A DNA stretch of 64,000 bases, taken from positions 9,033,717 to 9,097,716 of the forward strand of contig NC_071330.1 of NCBI RefSeq assembly GCF_010183535.1, given 5' to 3'. The number at the start of each line of letters is the position of its first letter. Positions within the stretch are counted from its first letter, which is position 1. Under the pieces are notes generated by a model. The model was not told the origin of the DNA. It searched no databases and saw only the letters and a program-made list of their open reading frames with translations. A program made the translations under genes and the position numbers. The stretch comes from Caenorhabditis remanei. Its lineage: Eukaryota > Nematoda > Chromadorea > Rhabditida > Rhabditidae. Positions 31,404 through 45,498 of this stretch are shown here, piece after piece.

Positions 31404-32926
31404 TCCAGTACCTGTCACCAAAATACCATGATTAGCAAAAGTTAACCATCACGAAGGGCGAGAGACAGAGAAGAACAAACGGGAAGAGAACACATGGAAC
31501 AAAATAACAATCTTGGGAACTTTTAAAATAATAACCAGATATTAATTCTACAGGTCTGAAACAGGCGGCAGTGCAAGTAAAACAAGAAAACAAATAATGT
31601 TAAAAAATCAGTGTATCAATGATATTCAAGTCAAACTAAAGTTCAGTTAGAAAGAAAGGCAAAGCTGAAATGTTTAAAATCTACAATTTTCCGTTATCTT
31701 GTCTAAATGCTTCTATTGACGGCCCGGAAAACGAATTCAAATCATTCTCAAAATAAGCAGTAGAATTACTCTCCAGTATGCATGGAATGGCGAATGCAAC
31801 TAGGAATTAACTAGGCGTGTAGAGATGTGAGCTGCTTTCTTTCTCGTTTCTATTCAAAAGAGCTAAAGGGCAGATGGGTGTCGCGGGTTGATTCGACGGG
31901 CGCGCGAGCCAAAGCAGAGGGAAAAGAGAAGACGACGAGGGATTAGTTACCGCTTGGGAGAAAAGAATCCAGAGGAACCACTAACCGATCTATTAACAAC
32001 TCTATCATGATGCTTGGCCACCTGTGCCTTGAAAAGGTAGAGATAATAGCAAGTTTCGAGAAATAAAATGGAAGAACTTGTTTAAAAATTGGCTTGCTAT
32101 TCCAAATCAAATTGTTGAAATAACAAATTATCTGCGTCTCCTCGGGATCTCTGTTTTCTTGGGTTTTAACAGGAAAGAGATTTCATTGCGAAACATATGT
32201 AAGAATAGAGAAAGGCAGAGAAAACAGCTTCGTTACCCATCCCTCCAGTTGATGGGCAACTGAACAGAAAAAATAAAATAAGAGAAACGTGTTAGAGAGA
32301 ACGAAGGAACATGTCTCTAGAGTTTATTGTTTTAATATTAGTTGAGTAAGAACTTAGAAGACCAGTTTGATGAGCGGGGACATGTTAGCGAGCTAAATCG
32401 ATATATCATTCAATCACTCACCTAATTCAAACCAATTCGATTGAAACTTTGAGATGGCTATCCCTGAAAAACGAAATTCTTGAAAGAATGGTAATGACTT
32501 CATCATCAACCGCAAAGGAATAAAAATAACTAATGATTTTTCGGCAAAACGTTTTACCGGAATGATTATTTGACGATTAAGAACCTAAAAAGTAATATTC
32601 CAGCTTGAAAACTGAATTTAAGAGATTGAAAGAAGAAAAATGAAAAAGAATCACTAATATGTCGTAAGATATGGAGATTCGTACGTAGTTTGGCGTCAGT
32701 GTGTCTACACCGATGATTAAGAATTTTTCGGACACACATTTGTACACAAAATAAGCCGCAAATCGATCGTTTTCGGAAAATATTGCTTGTATTTTCTCAG
32801 ATAAACGCACCTATTCTTATTAAATGTTTATTTAAATTCTGAGTTCATAGCAAACACCTTACATAGTCGCATTCACAAAAAATAACCATCTCACTCTCCT
32901 AGTTGTTTTCAGGCTACAGGCGGAAA
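31404..32926. other. Divergent upstream region of zyg-8 and arx-3
   Basis: This 1.5 kb must hold both promoters. On the minus strand 32008-31951 could be an alternative first coding exon of zyg-8 (ATG, 19 codons plus one base, donor GCG/GTAACT) that joins in frame to the exon at 31413. Otherwise the region is AT-rich with purine-rich minus-strand tracts. Confidence 0.5.
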
Positions 32927-34797
32927 ATGTCATCTTCTGGCGTTCCCGTTCTTCACTGGAACTTTGGAATCGGGCCTATAACCTGTCATGCGTGGAATAA
33001 GGATCGCACACGTTAGTTACTAAATATTTTCCATGGAACTTTCCAGGGCAATCCAAGTGGAGTAGCCATATTGCCCAACATGCGAACATTATTTAGCTGT
33101 CAGCATGTTTCAGAAATAGCTGTTTCTGCGTCTTCGAACGAAATTCATATCTTCGAATGGCGCAACGGCGATTGGCAGTCGATCCATGTTCTCTCGGAGC
33201 ACGATCTTCCTGTTACTGGCCTCGACTGGGGAACCAAAACAAATCGAATTGTCTCTTGCTCTCAAGATAAAAATGCATTCGTTTGGACATTCGATAAAAA
33301 TGTTTGGAAACCTGAATTGGTTTTGGTTCGTTTTAATCGTGCTGCCACTTACGTAAAATGGTCGCCATCGGAGAACAAATTTGCTGTCGGAAGCGGGGCT
33401 AAGCTGGTCTCCGTTTGTTACTACGAACAAGAAAATCATTGGTTAGTAATTAATGTTTCATAAAAAAAGTTTTTGGGGATTTTTTTTGTTTAGTGTCTAA
33501 ACTGACTAATGTTTCAGGTGGGTCTCAAAGCAAATAAAAAAACCTATCCGATCTACTGTCACTTGTCTCGATTGGCATCCGAACAATGTTCTTTTGGCTG
33601 TTGGTTCCTGCGATTTCAAATGCCGCGTGTTTTCTGCTTATGTGAAGGAAGTTGATGAGAAACCGTCGCCAAACCCATGGGGACAAAAAATGCCATTTGG
33701 TCAATTGATGAGCGAATATTCAGTTGGAGGATGGGTTCATCGTGTTGCTTTCTCCCCGTCCGGATGTCGTTTGGCTTTTGTTTCTCACGATTCTTCTGTT
33801 TCATTTGTCGATTCTACAGTTGTGAGTTACATTTTTTTAAATGAGGATGAGAGTAATTTTTTGACACTCTGGAACAATCAAATATTTTCTATTTCAGGAT
33901 AGCCAAAAAGTTCAAAACTTGCGAACCATTCATCTTCCGTTTACTACCGTTGAATGGATCACTGAAAACAGTGTTGTCACAGCAGTAAGATTTGGAGTTT
34001 TGAGCAAAATACTCATATTACTTTAGGGTCACGACTGCTCGCCGGTTCTATTCGTCGTCTCCCAAGATGTTCTTAAGGAAGTTTGTAAACTAGATGTTCC
34101 CTCAGCTGCAAAATCATCAAGTGTGAACAGTGCTCTTCAGCTTTTCAAAAATATTGATAGGTAAATTAAAACTAAAATTGTCGTTATAGTGGTAATTCCA
34201 GAAACAACGCTGCTGAAAAAGTGAACGTCGCACTGAAGACTCTTCATCAAAATCGTATAACGTGAGTTAAATTAATCGGTTCAACAAAAACTGGGGAAGT
34301 CGAAAGTCGACCCGTCGAATTAGGGGATTCGGCTTTCCTGACCATGGCAACCTCAAAACAAAAAATCGTGCTTTTCATGATGGCATTCATTATTACAATA
34401 AAGCTTATCAAAATTGAGAATTCAGTTCGAAAAGTTTCAGTCAAATTCTCCCCCATTCGGGAACTGTCGGAAACGTGGTCAAGTTCACAACATGTGGAAC
34501 CGACGGAATCGTTGCTTTGTGGGATTTGAAAGTAAGTGTCGTTTTTTCACTTTTTCAAAAAGATTTGAGTTCAGGAGACACTAGAATTTTGTCGGGTAAG
34601 TTGGTGTTGCAGGTCTGATATTGAAATGTTTCAAACATTGTTGAAAATCTAATTTGAGTGAAAGTTTTGAAGATTTGATAACACCCAACGCATGAAATTT
34701 CAATAACAAGTGTTCTGCGCTCTTCTGCGAATTGAATTCCGATAATTTCTATCAGATAACGATTTTGCATTTTCAGAATCACCCGTCATTGGTCTAA
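32927..34797 (+). CDS. arx-3: ARX-3, ARPC1 (p40/p41) subunit of the Arp2/3 complex
   Basis: Eight exons (32927-33011, 33114-33441, 33518-33821, 33898-33984, 34027-34160, 34202-34261, 34441-34531, 34777-34797) encode 369 residues, the family length. It is a WD40 beta-propeller: repeats include [13 protein letters not shown]...[77 protein letters not shown] and ALWDLKNHPSLV at the end. The ARPC1-specific insertion helix between the last blades (about 296-318) is present. The complex nucleates branched actin filaments at the cell cortex. A TTTTCAG acceptor 15 bases before the ATG supports trans-splicing. The next gene starts 341 bp downstream, so an operon is possible. Confidence 0.96.
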
Positions 34798-35138
34798 AAG
34801 AATTCCGTCTTCTCATTTAACAAAACATCATTTTCTTATATTGCTCTGTTCACCTCAATTCCAACAAGCGTTTTATTCATCATGTGATTTTTGTGTATAC
34901 TATTTTATCCCTTTTCCATTCATCTCATTTCATTTATTATGACGAAAATTTTGAGACTTGCTTTAACCATTTAAAAATATATCTTAAGTTTTTATACTGC
35001 AATGCACATTTTTCCAAAAAGTTTTCTCATTTGTTTTTTTTTTTCATTTTTGCGTTATATTGTCGCTTTATTACCTTTCATTAGATCTTTTCCAGTTTTT
35101 TCTATTGACATTTTTATCTAATTCCAAAACTTTAGATA
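34798..35138 (+). other. Short spacer between arx-3 and the giant zinc-finger gene
   Basis: AT-rich, with T-runs at 35033-35045 and an ACTTTAG acceptor three bases before the next ATG. The 341 bp spacing is compatible with, but longer than, a typical SL2 operon gap of about 100 bp. No coding feature. Confidence 0.5.
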
Positions 35139-38100
35139 ATGGAAGAAGATGATAATGATGTTTGGACCAAAGATGGCCACTGCAACGCCTGCCGAACGCA
35201 ATGTGCCGACGAAGAGGAGAAGCAGGATCACCGCAACAGTACAAAGCATATTAAAGTGAGTGAAACACGTTGCTCAAAAACATAGCCAATGTTCAATTAT
35301 TAAGAAATGGAATCTGCATAAGTTCTTCTCGGAGTCAACTATTCATGGAACCTTAGCTGCCTCTGAAATGCTCGAAAGATATAAACTGAAACGGTTACCT
35401 ATCGTAGGTATGTTATGCGAATTGTTTTGTTTTTTTTTTGGTACCCTTGTTAAAGAAATAAGAACTGAATTATGAAATGAGTCAATTTCTTTCTCTTGAA
35501 TGCAAAGCTGTTTACTACAGGTCTTCAACAGTGCCAAGAAATTCAACAACTCGGACTTTCCAACCAAGAAAAAGCAAACTTTTGGACATGCAGCATCTGT
35601 TATGAAGTCGGAGGAACTTATGATTCTGCTGATGCACATCTCACTTCAATGGAGCATATCAGAAATTATATGGTAACATATGTTTTTAAAGTTTTCAGAC
35701 GATACAGTTATTTAATTCTTCTTAAAAAGAAAATGTTATCGTTTTTTTTATTTGTAATCTTAATATGATTCAATTTTCTTATTGTTCGCCTTGTTTCATT
35801 ATTACGTATTTTCCAACTACAGGATGAATGTGAATGTGACGAAAAGGAAACAATCGAAAAAGAATGTCAAAAAGATGAATGTCTAAAATACGAAAGGTAT
35901 CGTGCAGCTGCTGAACAAATTTTCAAACGAGACGGGGGAGTTCAAGGACTACAGCCTCCAAGCATTCTTCGAATGACATTGAACACAGATGAAGGCAAGA
36001 AGAAGTTCGGAATCGAAAATGAAACTTTCCTAACATTTCACTCAAGTGCAAATTTCGCCGAACGTAGTGTTCTTCATTGTAGTGTAGGTTTCAGTTCACA
36101 TCGCATTATTTCTGATCATGAGATTTCAGATCTGTAATGAAGTGGAGCCAGTCCACTTGAATGGCAAGTATACAAGCGAGAAGGCACGTGTTAATCATCG
36201 TGAAAGTCCGAGACATTATCGCTGCGCAACGCTCACAAGTATCATGAACGAATGTTAGTAGATCCCAATTCAATGAATTTGTAAAATAAGTCAATATTTC
36301 TATTCTGTTAGTCATTTTTTGCAGTTGATCCACAAGAATTATATGATGAATTAAAAACAACCGAGACTCAATCGGAACTTCATTGGTTCGAAAAAGAACC
36401 AAATGCGTGGTACGTCAGTCAACCATGTGGTTACCGTCAATCAATTCAAGCTGGTAAAGAAACAATGTGTCTTGTTTGCTTCGCTCTTGTAGACACTGAT
36501 CTTATTCTCGATCACTTCAGTTCAGAGTTTCATGTAATGAAATACATAGTGAGTAAATGATTCTTTACGTTCAAATCTAAATTTCCTCCAGAATTTGATT
36601 TCTACTTATTCGTCCTATCGCGCTCGTCAACTTTCCGGACCAGACCGACGTCATGAAGCTTTGAATATACTGTTATCAGCCTTAACACTGGAACATGACA
36701 ACAAGCAGTTTGCTCTTAATCTTTCTCGTCTGCCAATCAATGTTAAAAGGGAACTCTCAGAGGATATTCATAAATATGAAGATGCTGCTGTTGATATCAT
36801 CGAAGATTTTAAAGACTCAACTGGAAAAGTGTTCCGATTCTGTCACACATGTTCCACTTACATAGAATTTGATCTCAGTCAAGTCTCATCTCCCGATCAA
36901 ATGAATTATTCATGGAAAATACACGTTAACAGTGTGGATCATTTTGATGCTGCCGCAATGAAATCTCGTATCTGTTTTGGTAAATAAAAAAACAGTGACG
37001 ATGATTTCAACCAAAAAGTTCAATTTTAGATCCTGGATACTTCGTTCCGTATTCTCCAACTATCCACAATATCGACACTGAAACTAAAGGCGTGTGGAAA
37101 ATTAATAAGGTATTCAGAATTAAAACGAGCTTTTACTGGATAATTCCAAAAAATTCAGGACGTATTAATTCAAACTCAATGTGATGTTGGACTTGAATTT
37201 ATGGTGGAAGACGAAAAAGCAAACGAAGTCACTTGCCAATGTTGCTGGAAAGTTTTTTCGAAAAATCCTGTTTTCGTCAATCAACATATTCGTTCTTACG
37301 AACATCTAAAACACTACATTGTTCGTTTATTTTAAGTTTACCCTATTTTTACTGTTCACATTTCAGTACATATGTGCACCAGACAGCATTCGAATTCTGC
37401 TGGGTCCGGAAACGGATTCAAAAAAACAAGAATTCTTGATCGACTGGCTTCGAAGACACTCTGGAATGTTTCAAAAAAGAATGCCGGTAACCTGTCCGGG
37501 CTTTGACACACACCCATTACTTTCATACTTTTAGCTCTACTCCAAGTTGAAAACTCTCGAGTTATCTTCATGGCCCACGGTTTCACGCCGGATTGTAGAA
37601 TCATCTCTCTTACCGAAAGATTCAGATAAAGTAGTTGTTGAGACACTATTGGATCTTGTAGATAAAGTTGCCTGTGATAACGGTAAAAAATAATATTTTC
37701 TAATCTCGAACATTATCAAATTTTAGAAGAAAACATGGAAATGAGTGCAAAAGACGCACTGCTCGCTGTTGGTATGTTAATTATTAACACGACCAGAGGA
37801 CTGGAAAACGAGTTGGGATCAGTTATTTGTAGATGTGAGGTTAGCTAAACCGCCAACTCTTTATCAAATTTTTCCTGATTGTTCTATTGTTTTTTTCTAG
37901 AACTGCGAACATCTTGTGATTGCAAATGCATCTACATGGGTTCATGATATTTTCGAGGTTCACATGTGTTCAGACGAACATTATAGACGGATGACTGTCT
38001 CCAAGCAGAACATAATTTCTGCATTCGGAATACTTTCAGAAAAATCTTCTTATACTGTCAAACCATTCATTCAAAAAGATCTATCTAAGGTTTGAGTGAT

Positions 38101-41100
38101 AAATATGAAGTTGTACACTATTTTTTAGTTTCAGAAAGTAGTCTGGCAATGGAATCCAACAACAAAGCAACATGATTACGTGGCTAGTGTTGTTGGTCTT
38201 CCTGACATCATTGAACGCCGTTATTTTGGAATGGAACTTGGAATCCGGAAACCACAAGCAGATTTCTACTGTACACTGTGCAAAACAGTTTTTCACAAAC
38301 GCGCTGCAGAGTTGGAAGCGCATGTTAGAGAAATGGATCATTGTATTAATTGGATTCATAAAAATCGATATTCTCAAATACGGGAACTTTTAAATCTGGC
38401 AACAGATCAAGCAGGAGATAAAGGAAAAGAGTATCGAAAGTTTCTGTCAGGAATTCTTAAAGAAGTTCATCCACCAGAGGACTATTGTATTTTGGTATAT
38501 GATCCGATTGGAGAAGAGGAGCGAAGACAATTAGCGATTCTGCAGAAAATTCAGATGGAGGAGAAACATAAGAGAGCTTCAGAAATGCAAATTAAAGCCG
38601 CGGCTGGTAAGAGTTAGCGTGAATGATCTCCTCGTAAACCAAAATATGATGCTTCTAGCATCGTTAAAGGATAAATCATTACCTTCAGAAATACGCACAA
38701 CGTTTATTTTCTATAAAATATTTTTTTCAGAGAAGGCGAAAAAAGCTCAAGAAAAGCAAGAACGCCAACGTCAGAAGATTGAGCAAATGAGAATAGAACA
38801 CCAGAAACGAGCTGAAGAAGAAGAACGTCGTCGAGAGAAAGAGAAACACAGGCAAGCTGAAAGAGATGCGCGTCTTCAGTATGCAAGAGACAATGTCTAC
38901 AAGTATAAAAGTCAGGAGACTCCTGATGACATTTCTTTGAAGAATCGTCTTGAGAACGCTTCAAAGCTACAAAAGGTTTGTAGAAGATATTATAGTTAAC
39001 TTCTTCGTCGTATAATTGATGGTGTAGTGTAGTAGTTCTAAGTGTAGGTGATTGAAATAGTTTTCAGATGAATATTTAGAAGAATCAGAAATTTTAGACT
39101 CACCGTGGAATTACTTGAATTTAACTTTTTTTTACTTCAGAACTCGGAGAGAAACTCTATCGATATTCAAAAAGCGAAACTGGAAGCAGAAAAGTTACAC
39201 CTCTCAAACTTATCGAGTTTTGCCAAGGCTGCGGTCACTGGTAAAAATGATCCAAAACTTATTATCAGGCCGCAATTGAAATCAAACCCGCTATCTTCGT
39301 TCGGAATTGCTTCGAATGCACAATCATTTCCACCAGGAATTAATGTTCAGGGTGCAACGAACGGATACAATCCCTATCAACAGGTAATCAACCATTTTTA
39401 GATCTTATTTTTCTTGTCATCCCCTCTTTCGTTTTTTTTTGCGCGTTGTAACAATTTTCGCGATTCACCGCGACCAACCTATCCCATTTTAAATTACTGC
39501 TCTCATCAATTGAGATGGACTATATGATATTTCTGTGAAGTCTCCAATCCGACATTGCTGATCTCGCTGAGATATATTAATCCTTTTCCCGTTTTTTCTT
39601 GCGCTCTGGGAGTCCAAATCATGATTTCTGTTACAGTAATTTTCTGAAACAAATTTCACATCAAGTAAAATTATTTTACAGACCGCCCATTATCTTATTA
39701 TCGCTTATTTTTTTTTCAGTGATATTTTTTCAACTTCCACATTTTCTCTGTCTTAGTTTCTATTTTATTCAGCAACCAATGTCCTACTTCAATGTTCCTC
39801 ACGCAACATTTGAACAACATCGACCGCCACCATCAGTAGGCTTTTCGATGAATTTCGCTAATTTCCAAGCATCACCACAACAAGAACTTCCTGCATTCAT
39901 CAAGAGGTAAGTTTTATGAGAATCTTGACGCCGATGGCCCATTTTAAAAGTCTCCTGAATTGTCTTAATAATTTTTTTGTCAGTGTAATATTGTAATCGA
40001 CCGTTTATAGGCCATCACTGAAGGGTCAACGAGTGGATCAATCAATTCACAATGCGGAGATGATCAAGAATAGGGCAGATTTACTTAATTACAGTAAGAC
40101 TTTAATCTATTCCATCAATAATTACAGCCCCAACTACTACTCAGCTGTTTACTTCAAAACGATCAATTTTACAAATATAATTATAACCGATATCTTCATT
40201 TAATCTCACTGTCAATTGTTCATTTAGCATTCGAATTATTGCTTCTCGAAGATAATTTTTCCTAGAGTGACGATCCCTACGAACCATAAGTTTTTGCCTT
40301 CCGCAGAATTTAAATATAATTACAAAATTTTCTGAAATATTCGATTTTATTAAGTGTTTGTTTTCTTGAAGTCAATGTCTAGTTCATATGTTTTATTACA
40401 GTGCGCCGCCAAGGAGCCTCTGAAATTTTGGATCCATCGGAAATACCACGAGAGTTCATTCAAAGTGCTCAAGACCATCCTGACGCATTTGGAATTGATT
40501 TATTAGCGGAGGTAAGAGTATTTCATGTGAGAATCAAATATCAGTTAAATGAGACCAAGAAATTTTCAGGTAGTTTGTCTAGATGATCCTACACTCGACT
40601 CGTATTTGTGTATGATTTGTGATAATTGGTCAGACCCGAAAGGAATGATAAGACATTTGTGTTCCACTGAACATAAGAGTGCGTATATGGTACGAAGATA
40701 CTAATTTACTGGTTGTGTCAATATTTTTCTGTTTCAGTACAAGAAGCATCCAGTCTATCATGTAGAAGTGTCTCGTGAAAAAGATCCGATAATTCGCAGT
40801 AGGGTTCTCAATAACTGTACTAGAGATTTGAAGGTAATATAAGCATTCCGTCTGTTTTATTGTTCAATAATAACCCATATCATGTTTCCTTTCTCTCAAT
40901 ATATCGTTGCAGGTACAACATATGGGAGATGTTGTCAACACTCGTATGAAAACTCTTGTTGACAAAAAAACAATTGAAAGACTTTGGCCGGGATATGAAG
41001 AATATTTCTACCAACAAAAAGATAGTTCTAGACCTTGGTCAAGTGGAGGTTTTAAACCAGTGGTTGGACCTCCAATCGTTTTGCCAGAAGTGGTTAAACT

Positions 41101-43752
41101 ACCTGTTTCGGTTACTGATGTTTCAATGGAAAGAAATAGGAATGAAAGTTTTCCAAGCAAGAATAATGATGGAAGAGGGAGAATTTCAGATGGAAGGTGA
41201 TTGAAATATTCGAATCATTAGAATGAGTAAATAAGTTTCACGCATGATTTCCTTGATTTCGCAGTTCAACATTATTTCTCTCTACTCTTAGTCATAATTC
41301 AACTTAATTACTTTCCAGCTATAATCGGTCACGAAGATCCCCAAGTCGCGAAAGCAGGGATCAAGTTTCAAAAGGTCGTCGTCGGAGTCGTACTCGATCA
41401 CGAAGTCGTTCCCGTGAACAACGCTACCGAAGCAGAAGAGATCGCAGATCTCGGAGCAGAAGTCGTTCGAGAAGTCGTTCGAGAAGTCGTCTGAGAAACC
41501 GTTCGAGAAACCGTTCGAGAAGTCGCTCGAGAAGTCGATCGAGAAGTCATTCTAGGAACAGAAGTCGTGACCGTCAATCTCAGCAAACTCGAAAAGACAT
41601 ATACACTGAACAGACCGATTCATTTTTGGCTAGACTAACTGAAAATCAACAGTCATCGGCTGCTTCTGACGCTCAGCTACCTAAAGAGACCGATTTCAAT
41701 GCGAAACTGGCTACAGTTCGCAGCTTAACACAGGCAGGAGTAATCAGAGGAACGCAGGTCGAACGTGGCTCTGGATCTCCTATTGAAAAACCTGCTCCGG
41801 TGGAACCAACAATATCTGCGGGAGAACGTCGCAGAATTGAGAGACAAAAAAATGAACATGAAGCGGTTTGATTATTGCAAATTACATAATTTAAGTCAAT
41901 ATCTTCTTACAGGAACTCAAACGGAAAGTAATGGGTGTCTTGATGGGATTGGAGCACTTACTTGTAGTACATAATGGTAGCGTTCCAAGAGAGCTAATTC
42001 TCAAAGAGTATGAGGCATATGGGTTGGATCCAGAAGACGGAGATAGAGAGGTGGACCGATTCATAAACGATTCGAGAAACGTAGAAGTGAGTGAATAGAG
42101 TCCCGTCTCGAAACTGTATATCCTGGTAGTAATAAAAACACCGTAGTAAAATTATAATATATCTTCTTGATTTTTCATCAGTAATGAAACATATTTTTAA
42201 GGAAGTCGAACCAGCGAAAAATAATATAAATGATGTGATTTCTCAATTCGGGTTGGCGCCTAATCCGATTCCAACTAATCAGTACGTTCAACCATCTCAA
42301 TATCCTCCACAAAATATTCAACCTGTTCAACCTGTTCAACAACAATATGGAATTTCATCTCAACCACCTACGAGTGTTTCCGCTTATTCACAAGCATTCA
42401 ACCTACATGGTTCTAGAAAAGCTCCGCTGTCGCCTATTTCTGCTGCAATTGTTCCACTAAATCAATCTGCCTTGGCTTCACAACCCCAACAACAAAAAAA
42501 TCAATCCTTTTACCAAAATCCAAGTACGTCAATGGATTATGGAATAACATCTACTGACGCATCTGGATTTTCTGCCAAATCAACATCTGAAAAGGAGAAA
42601 GATGATAATTCGTCGTCAGACGAAGAGGATGAAGCTTACATGGAAGTTTATAAATTAATTGGAAGAGACAAAAACAAAAAAGAGAAACAACCTGTTGAAA
42701 AAGAGAAACAAGAAGAAGTGATAATTCCGGGACAAAAGATGGCTCTTAAACGGACAATTCTACCAAACGGAGCACCTGTTGGTGGAAAACCTATCGTAAG
42801 TTGAACCTTTATCTGTTGTTCGTAAATAATGATTTACAAAAAAAACTTTCAATTCCAATTAGTATAAAACACTAATATTCAAGAAAGACTTGTGCTATTT
42901 AATAAATTTTTATGAAATAAAAATGTTTCACATAGCACAACTTTTTCGTGAAGAGGTCCATGAGATACAAATATGATTACGAATGCCATAATACATTCCA
43001 GAATCCACCAGTTGTTCCCTCTCCGACGCCTTCGAATGCTTCTTCTGCAACACTTGTGGCTGTGACACCATTTTATGTTGATTCAACAGCGACAGAAAGT
43101 GCTCCAAAAGCAATTTCCAATCCCGTTGAAGTTACTCGGCCACAATTGGAGACATCGCTTGGAATACCAGCTCCCATAGCTGTGAAAAATGTTCATCAAG
43201 TGTCAACACAACAACAGCCACAGCCAATCGTGTATCAGAATCCACAACAAGGATATCAGATGAATGCCTCGATAGGTCAATATCAACAACAACCAGTTTA
43301 TCAGCAACAGCCACCTCCGCATCAATATCCACCTCAGCAACCAGTACAATATCAACAACAGGTTAGGGTTCGAATTTAATTTATTTCTAACTTAATTACC
43401 TCCAGATGTACCAACAGCAACATGCTCCTCCACAATATCCTCAGCAATATGGCATCCAACAACCAGGTTATCAGCTACAACCACCACAGCAAAACGCGTA
43501 TTCTCAGGTATTCACCTGACATCTGGTATTTCTTAATACCTTCTTTTCCAGCAAATGTACCAGCAGCAACCGGTCCAAAATTATCAGCCACAACAACCAC
43601 AATATTATCAACAGCAACCACAACAAATGCAACCACAGATGCAACCACAGATGCAGCCACAAATGCAGCCACAACTGCAACCAAATTTTCAAAACAATGC
43701 AGCTCCATCATACGGTGGCGCACCCCAACAGTACTACTGGCCACCGCAATAA
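35139..43752 (+). CDS. Giant U1-type zinc-finger, coiled-coil, RS-domain and PQ-rich protein
   Basis: Twenty-eight exons join in phase to about 1981 residues (first exons 35139-35255, 35305-35407, 35521-35672; last 43002-43361, 43406-43507, 43552-43752). The first half carries at least seven spaced CxxC...H-x-H modules of U1/matrin type (for example CNAC at 15, CSIC, CSICNE, CLVC, CQCCWKVF, CTLCKTVFHKRAAELEAH), the kind that bind structured or double-stranded RNA. A Glu/Arg/Lys coiled coil follows (about 38740-38900), another finger (CMICDNW...HLCSTEH), an RS domain of at least ten Arg-Ser dipeptides (41320-41580), then a Gln/Pro/Tyr-rich, prion-like tail with repeated QMQP units. The make-up suggests a nuclear RNA-processing or granule factor. 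By position it may match C. elegans Y79H2A.3; I do not recognise a named orthologue. Confidence 0.82.
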
Positions 43753-44615
43753 TTTTTTTATTTGTATAATATCGTGTTCCCAGCTTTCCGAATCCTAGTA
43801 CTTTATTTCTAATAATTGCCTTGTAAGAATCTCCAAATTTCCCATTTCTCTTCCTAAACTTTGTTCTGGATGATCAATACAGGTATCATGCAACAATAAA
43901 ACTTTTTATAAATATAACCAAACCGAAAAATACAGCTGGAACTGAATTAGATAATTCCAAAATTTTCTGCGTATAAAACATAGGATTTATGTTTCCCGTT
44001 TAGAAGTTTTAGACTGCTGCTTCAAGCCAATCGGCATACTCCATGTTATTTTAGTGTACACAATACGTTTCCATTCTGAGCGTGTAATTTACAATTGGAT
44101 AAAGCATCCACTTGTTGATGTTTCCAGAGAAAAGACAATTATACCAAGAATTACGATGCAAAGTATAGAATAATAGGGTACAGAAGCTTCACCTTTTTTT
44201 TTTAAATTTTGGTTAATAATAAATTGCTTCTCGTTTTATTGTTGGGAACTCCAATATAAATGCCCACACGGCCTTTTTGACAATCTTGCCTGCTATACAA
44301 AAGTGACGAAGTTATGTTTTTGTAAAACGGAAAAATGCTTTCTTTCGATGAATCACTGGAAAATAAGAGAGAAAATCGTATAAAAAAGGGGAAAGGAAAT
44401 GAAAGAAGGATACGGTTTTCTGTTTTAGTGAAATGGTTATTTTCTGGGTGAGTGTTTGCATGCTTTTCAGTGTTTCGATAATGAATTTATTCCAGAATAC
44501 ACCACTGAGGGTGAAAATCGCAAAGGTATGTGTTTTCTATTAATCAAGCTCTGCCCTAGTTCCCAAATGATATTTCTAGGGAACCGTAGGGTTACGGTAG
44601 TCTTGGTAAATCTAA
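43753..44615 (+). other. 3' UTR and spacer before the four-TM gene pair
   Basis: AT-rich sequence with an AATAAA around 43898. A TATTTCTAG acceptor at about 44579 lies 36 bases before the ATG of the next gene. A short open frame at 44456-44530 lacks support as an exon. Confidence 0.5.
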
Positions 44616-45274
44616 ATGAACCGGAAAGTAGAATTTCAGATAGTTGCAATTGTTTTGACAATCATTCCTTTGATTCCACAACTTTTAAATTTCTTTTACA
44701 AATGGACAGAGCCTTTGGAAGGAAACTGGATTTTAGCATTTTTGATTGGAGCAATCTTCGAAATAATATTCGTAATAATCATCATTTTCGAGTGCAAATG
44801 TTTGATTCTTGTGTCTTTGATAATATTTGTAAGTTTCAAATTCAATTTGTATCATGAAAAAAATCTCGATTTCAGATAATCCATTTGGTCATTTATACTA
44901 TAGCTTCCAATTTTGTGATTTTGGGTTTTGCCGGTGAATTTTGAATTTGAAACAATTGTTGACTTGACAGTTGACAATCATTTAAAATGAAAAAATCTGG
45001 AATTTTCAGTAACATCAATGACGACAATGAAACGTCGTTACAATATCCACGATGAGAAGGATGCGCTCTATTCTGCATTATTAATGGAAGTTTTCTTCGT
45101 TTTCATTGGAATTCGTCAGTTTATTTCCATTCAGAACTACCAAAGAAACTATCATTTTCAGTGTATTTCATTCGATTCTATGCGGCTCTAACGGTCTACA
45201 GATGGACTAAAATTCCACGAATCACTGCGAATATCACGTCTTCTGGACCTAAAATTACATTGCAAAATATATAG
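44616..45274 (+). CDS. Four-TM membrane protein, first of a tandem pair
   Basis: Four exons (44616-44828, 44876-44933, 45010-45114, 45162-45274) encode 162 residues. Hydrophobic segments are at about 9-27, 38-58, 62-90 and 108-135. A charged loop MKRRYNIHDEKDALYS lies between TM3 and TM4, and the tail is IPRITANITSSGPKITLQNI. I do not recognise the family; size and topology resemble small nematode LAPTM-like or DUF7027 proteins, without a diagnostic motif. The ATG is the first one after a probable trans-splice acceptor at 44579. AATAAA at 45334-45339 ends the transcript. See the junction entry for the likely operon. Confidence 0.7.
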
Positions 45275-45498
45275 AAATACGAAGAAATTCTGAAAAAATA
45301 TGTTATTTTGAGTTTAAAAATTGAATGTTCGAAAATAAAAGATTCAAAAAGGTTTCAGTTTGTTTCAAAAACAGAAATGGATTAAAATGGAATCGGATAA
45401 CCGGTTTTATGGATGAAAACATTTAGTCACGAACCATTGATTTTTCATTGTTTTTCAGAATAAAACCTCTGTTTTCTTTGTAATTTTAACCGAAAGAG
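45275..45498 (+). promoter_or_regulatory. Probable SL2 operon junction
   Basis: The upstream gene's AATAAA (45334-45339) and the downstream gene's acceptor GTTTTTCAG (ends 45458) are about 119 bp apart. This is the usual spacing between cleavage and SL2 trans-splicing in Caenorhabditis operons. Both genes are on the plus strand and encode proteins of the same topology. Confidence 0.6.

Noticed and set aside
43475..43744. Long Val/Ala- or Leu-rich minus-strand frames opposite the PQ-rich exons
   Set aside because: They are antisense translations of CAA/CAG-rich repeats, not genes; the same holds at 47243-47750 opposite the polyQ gene.
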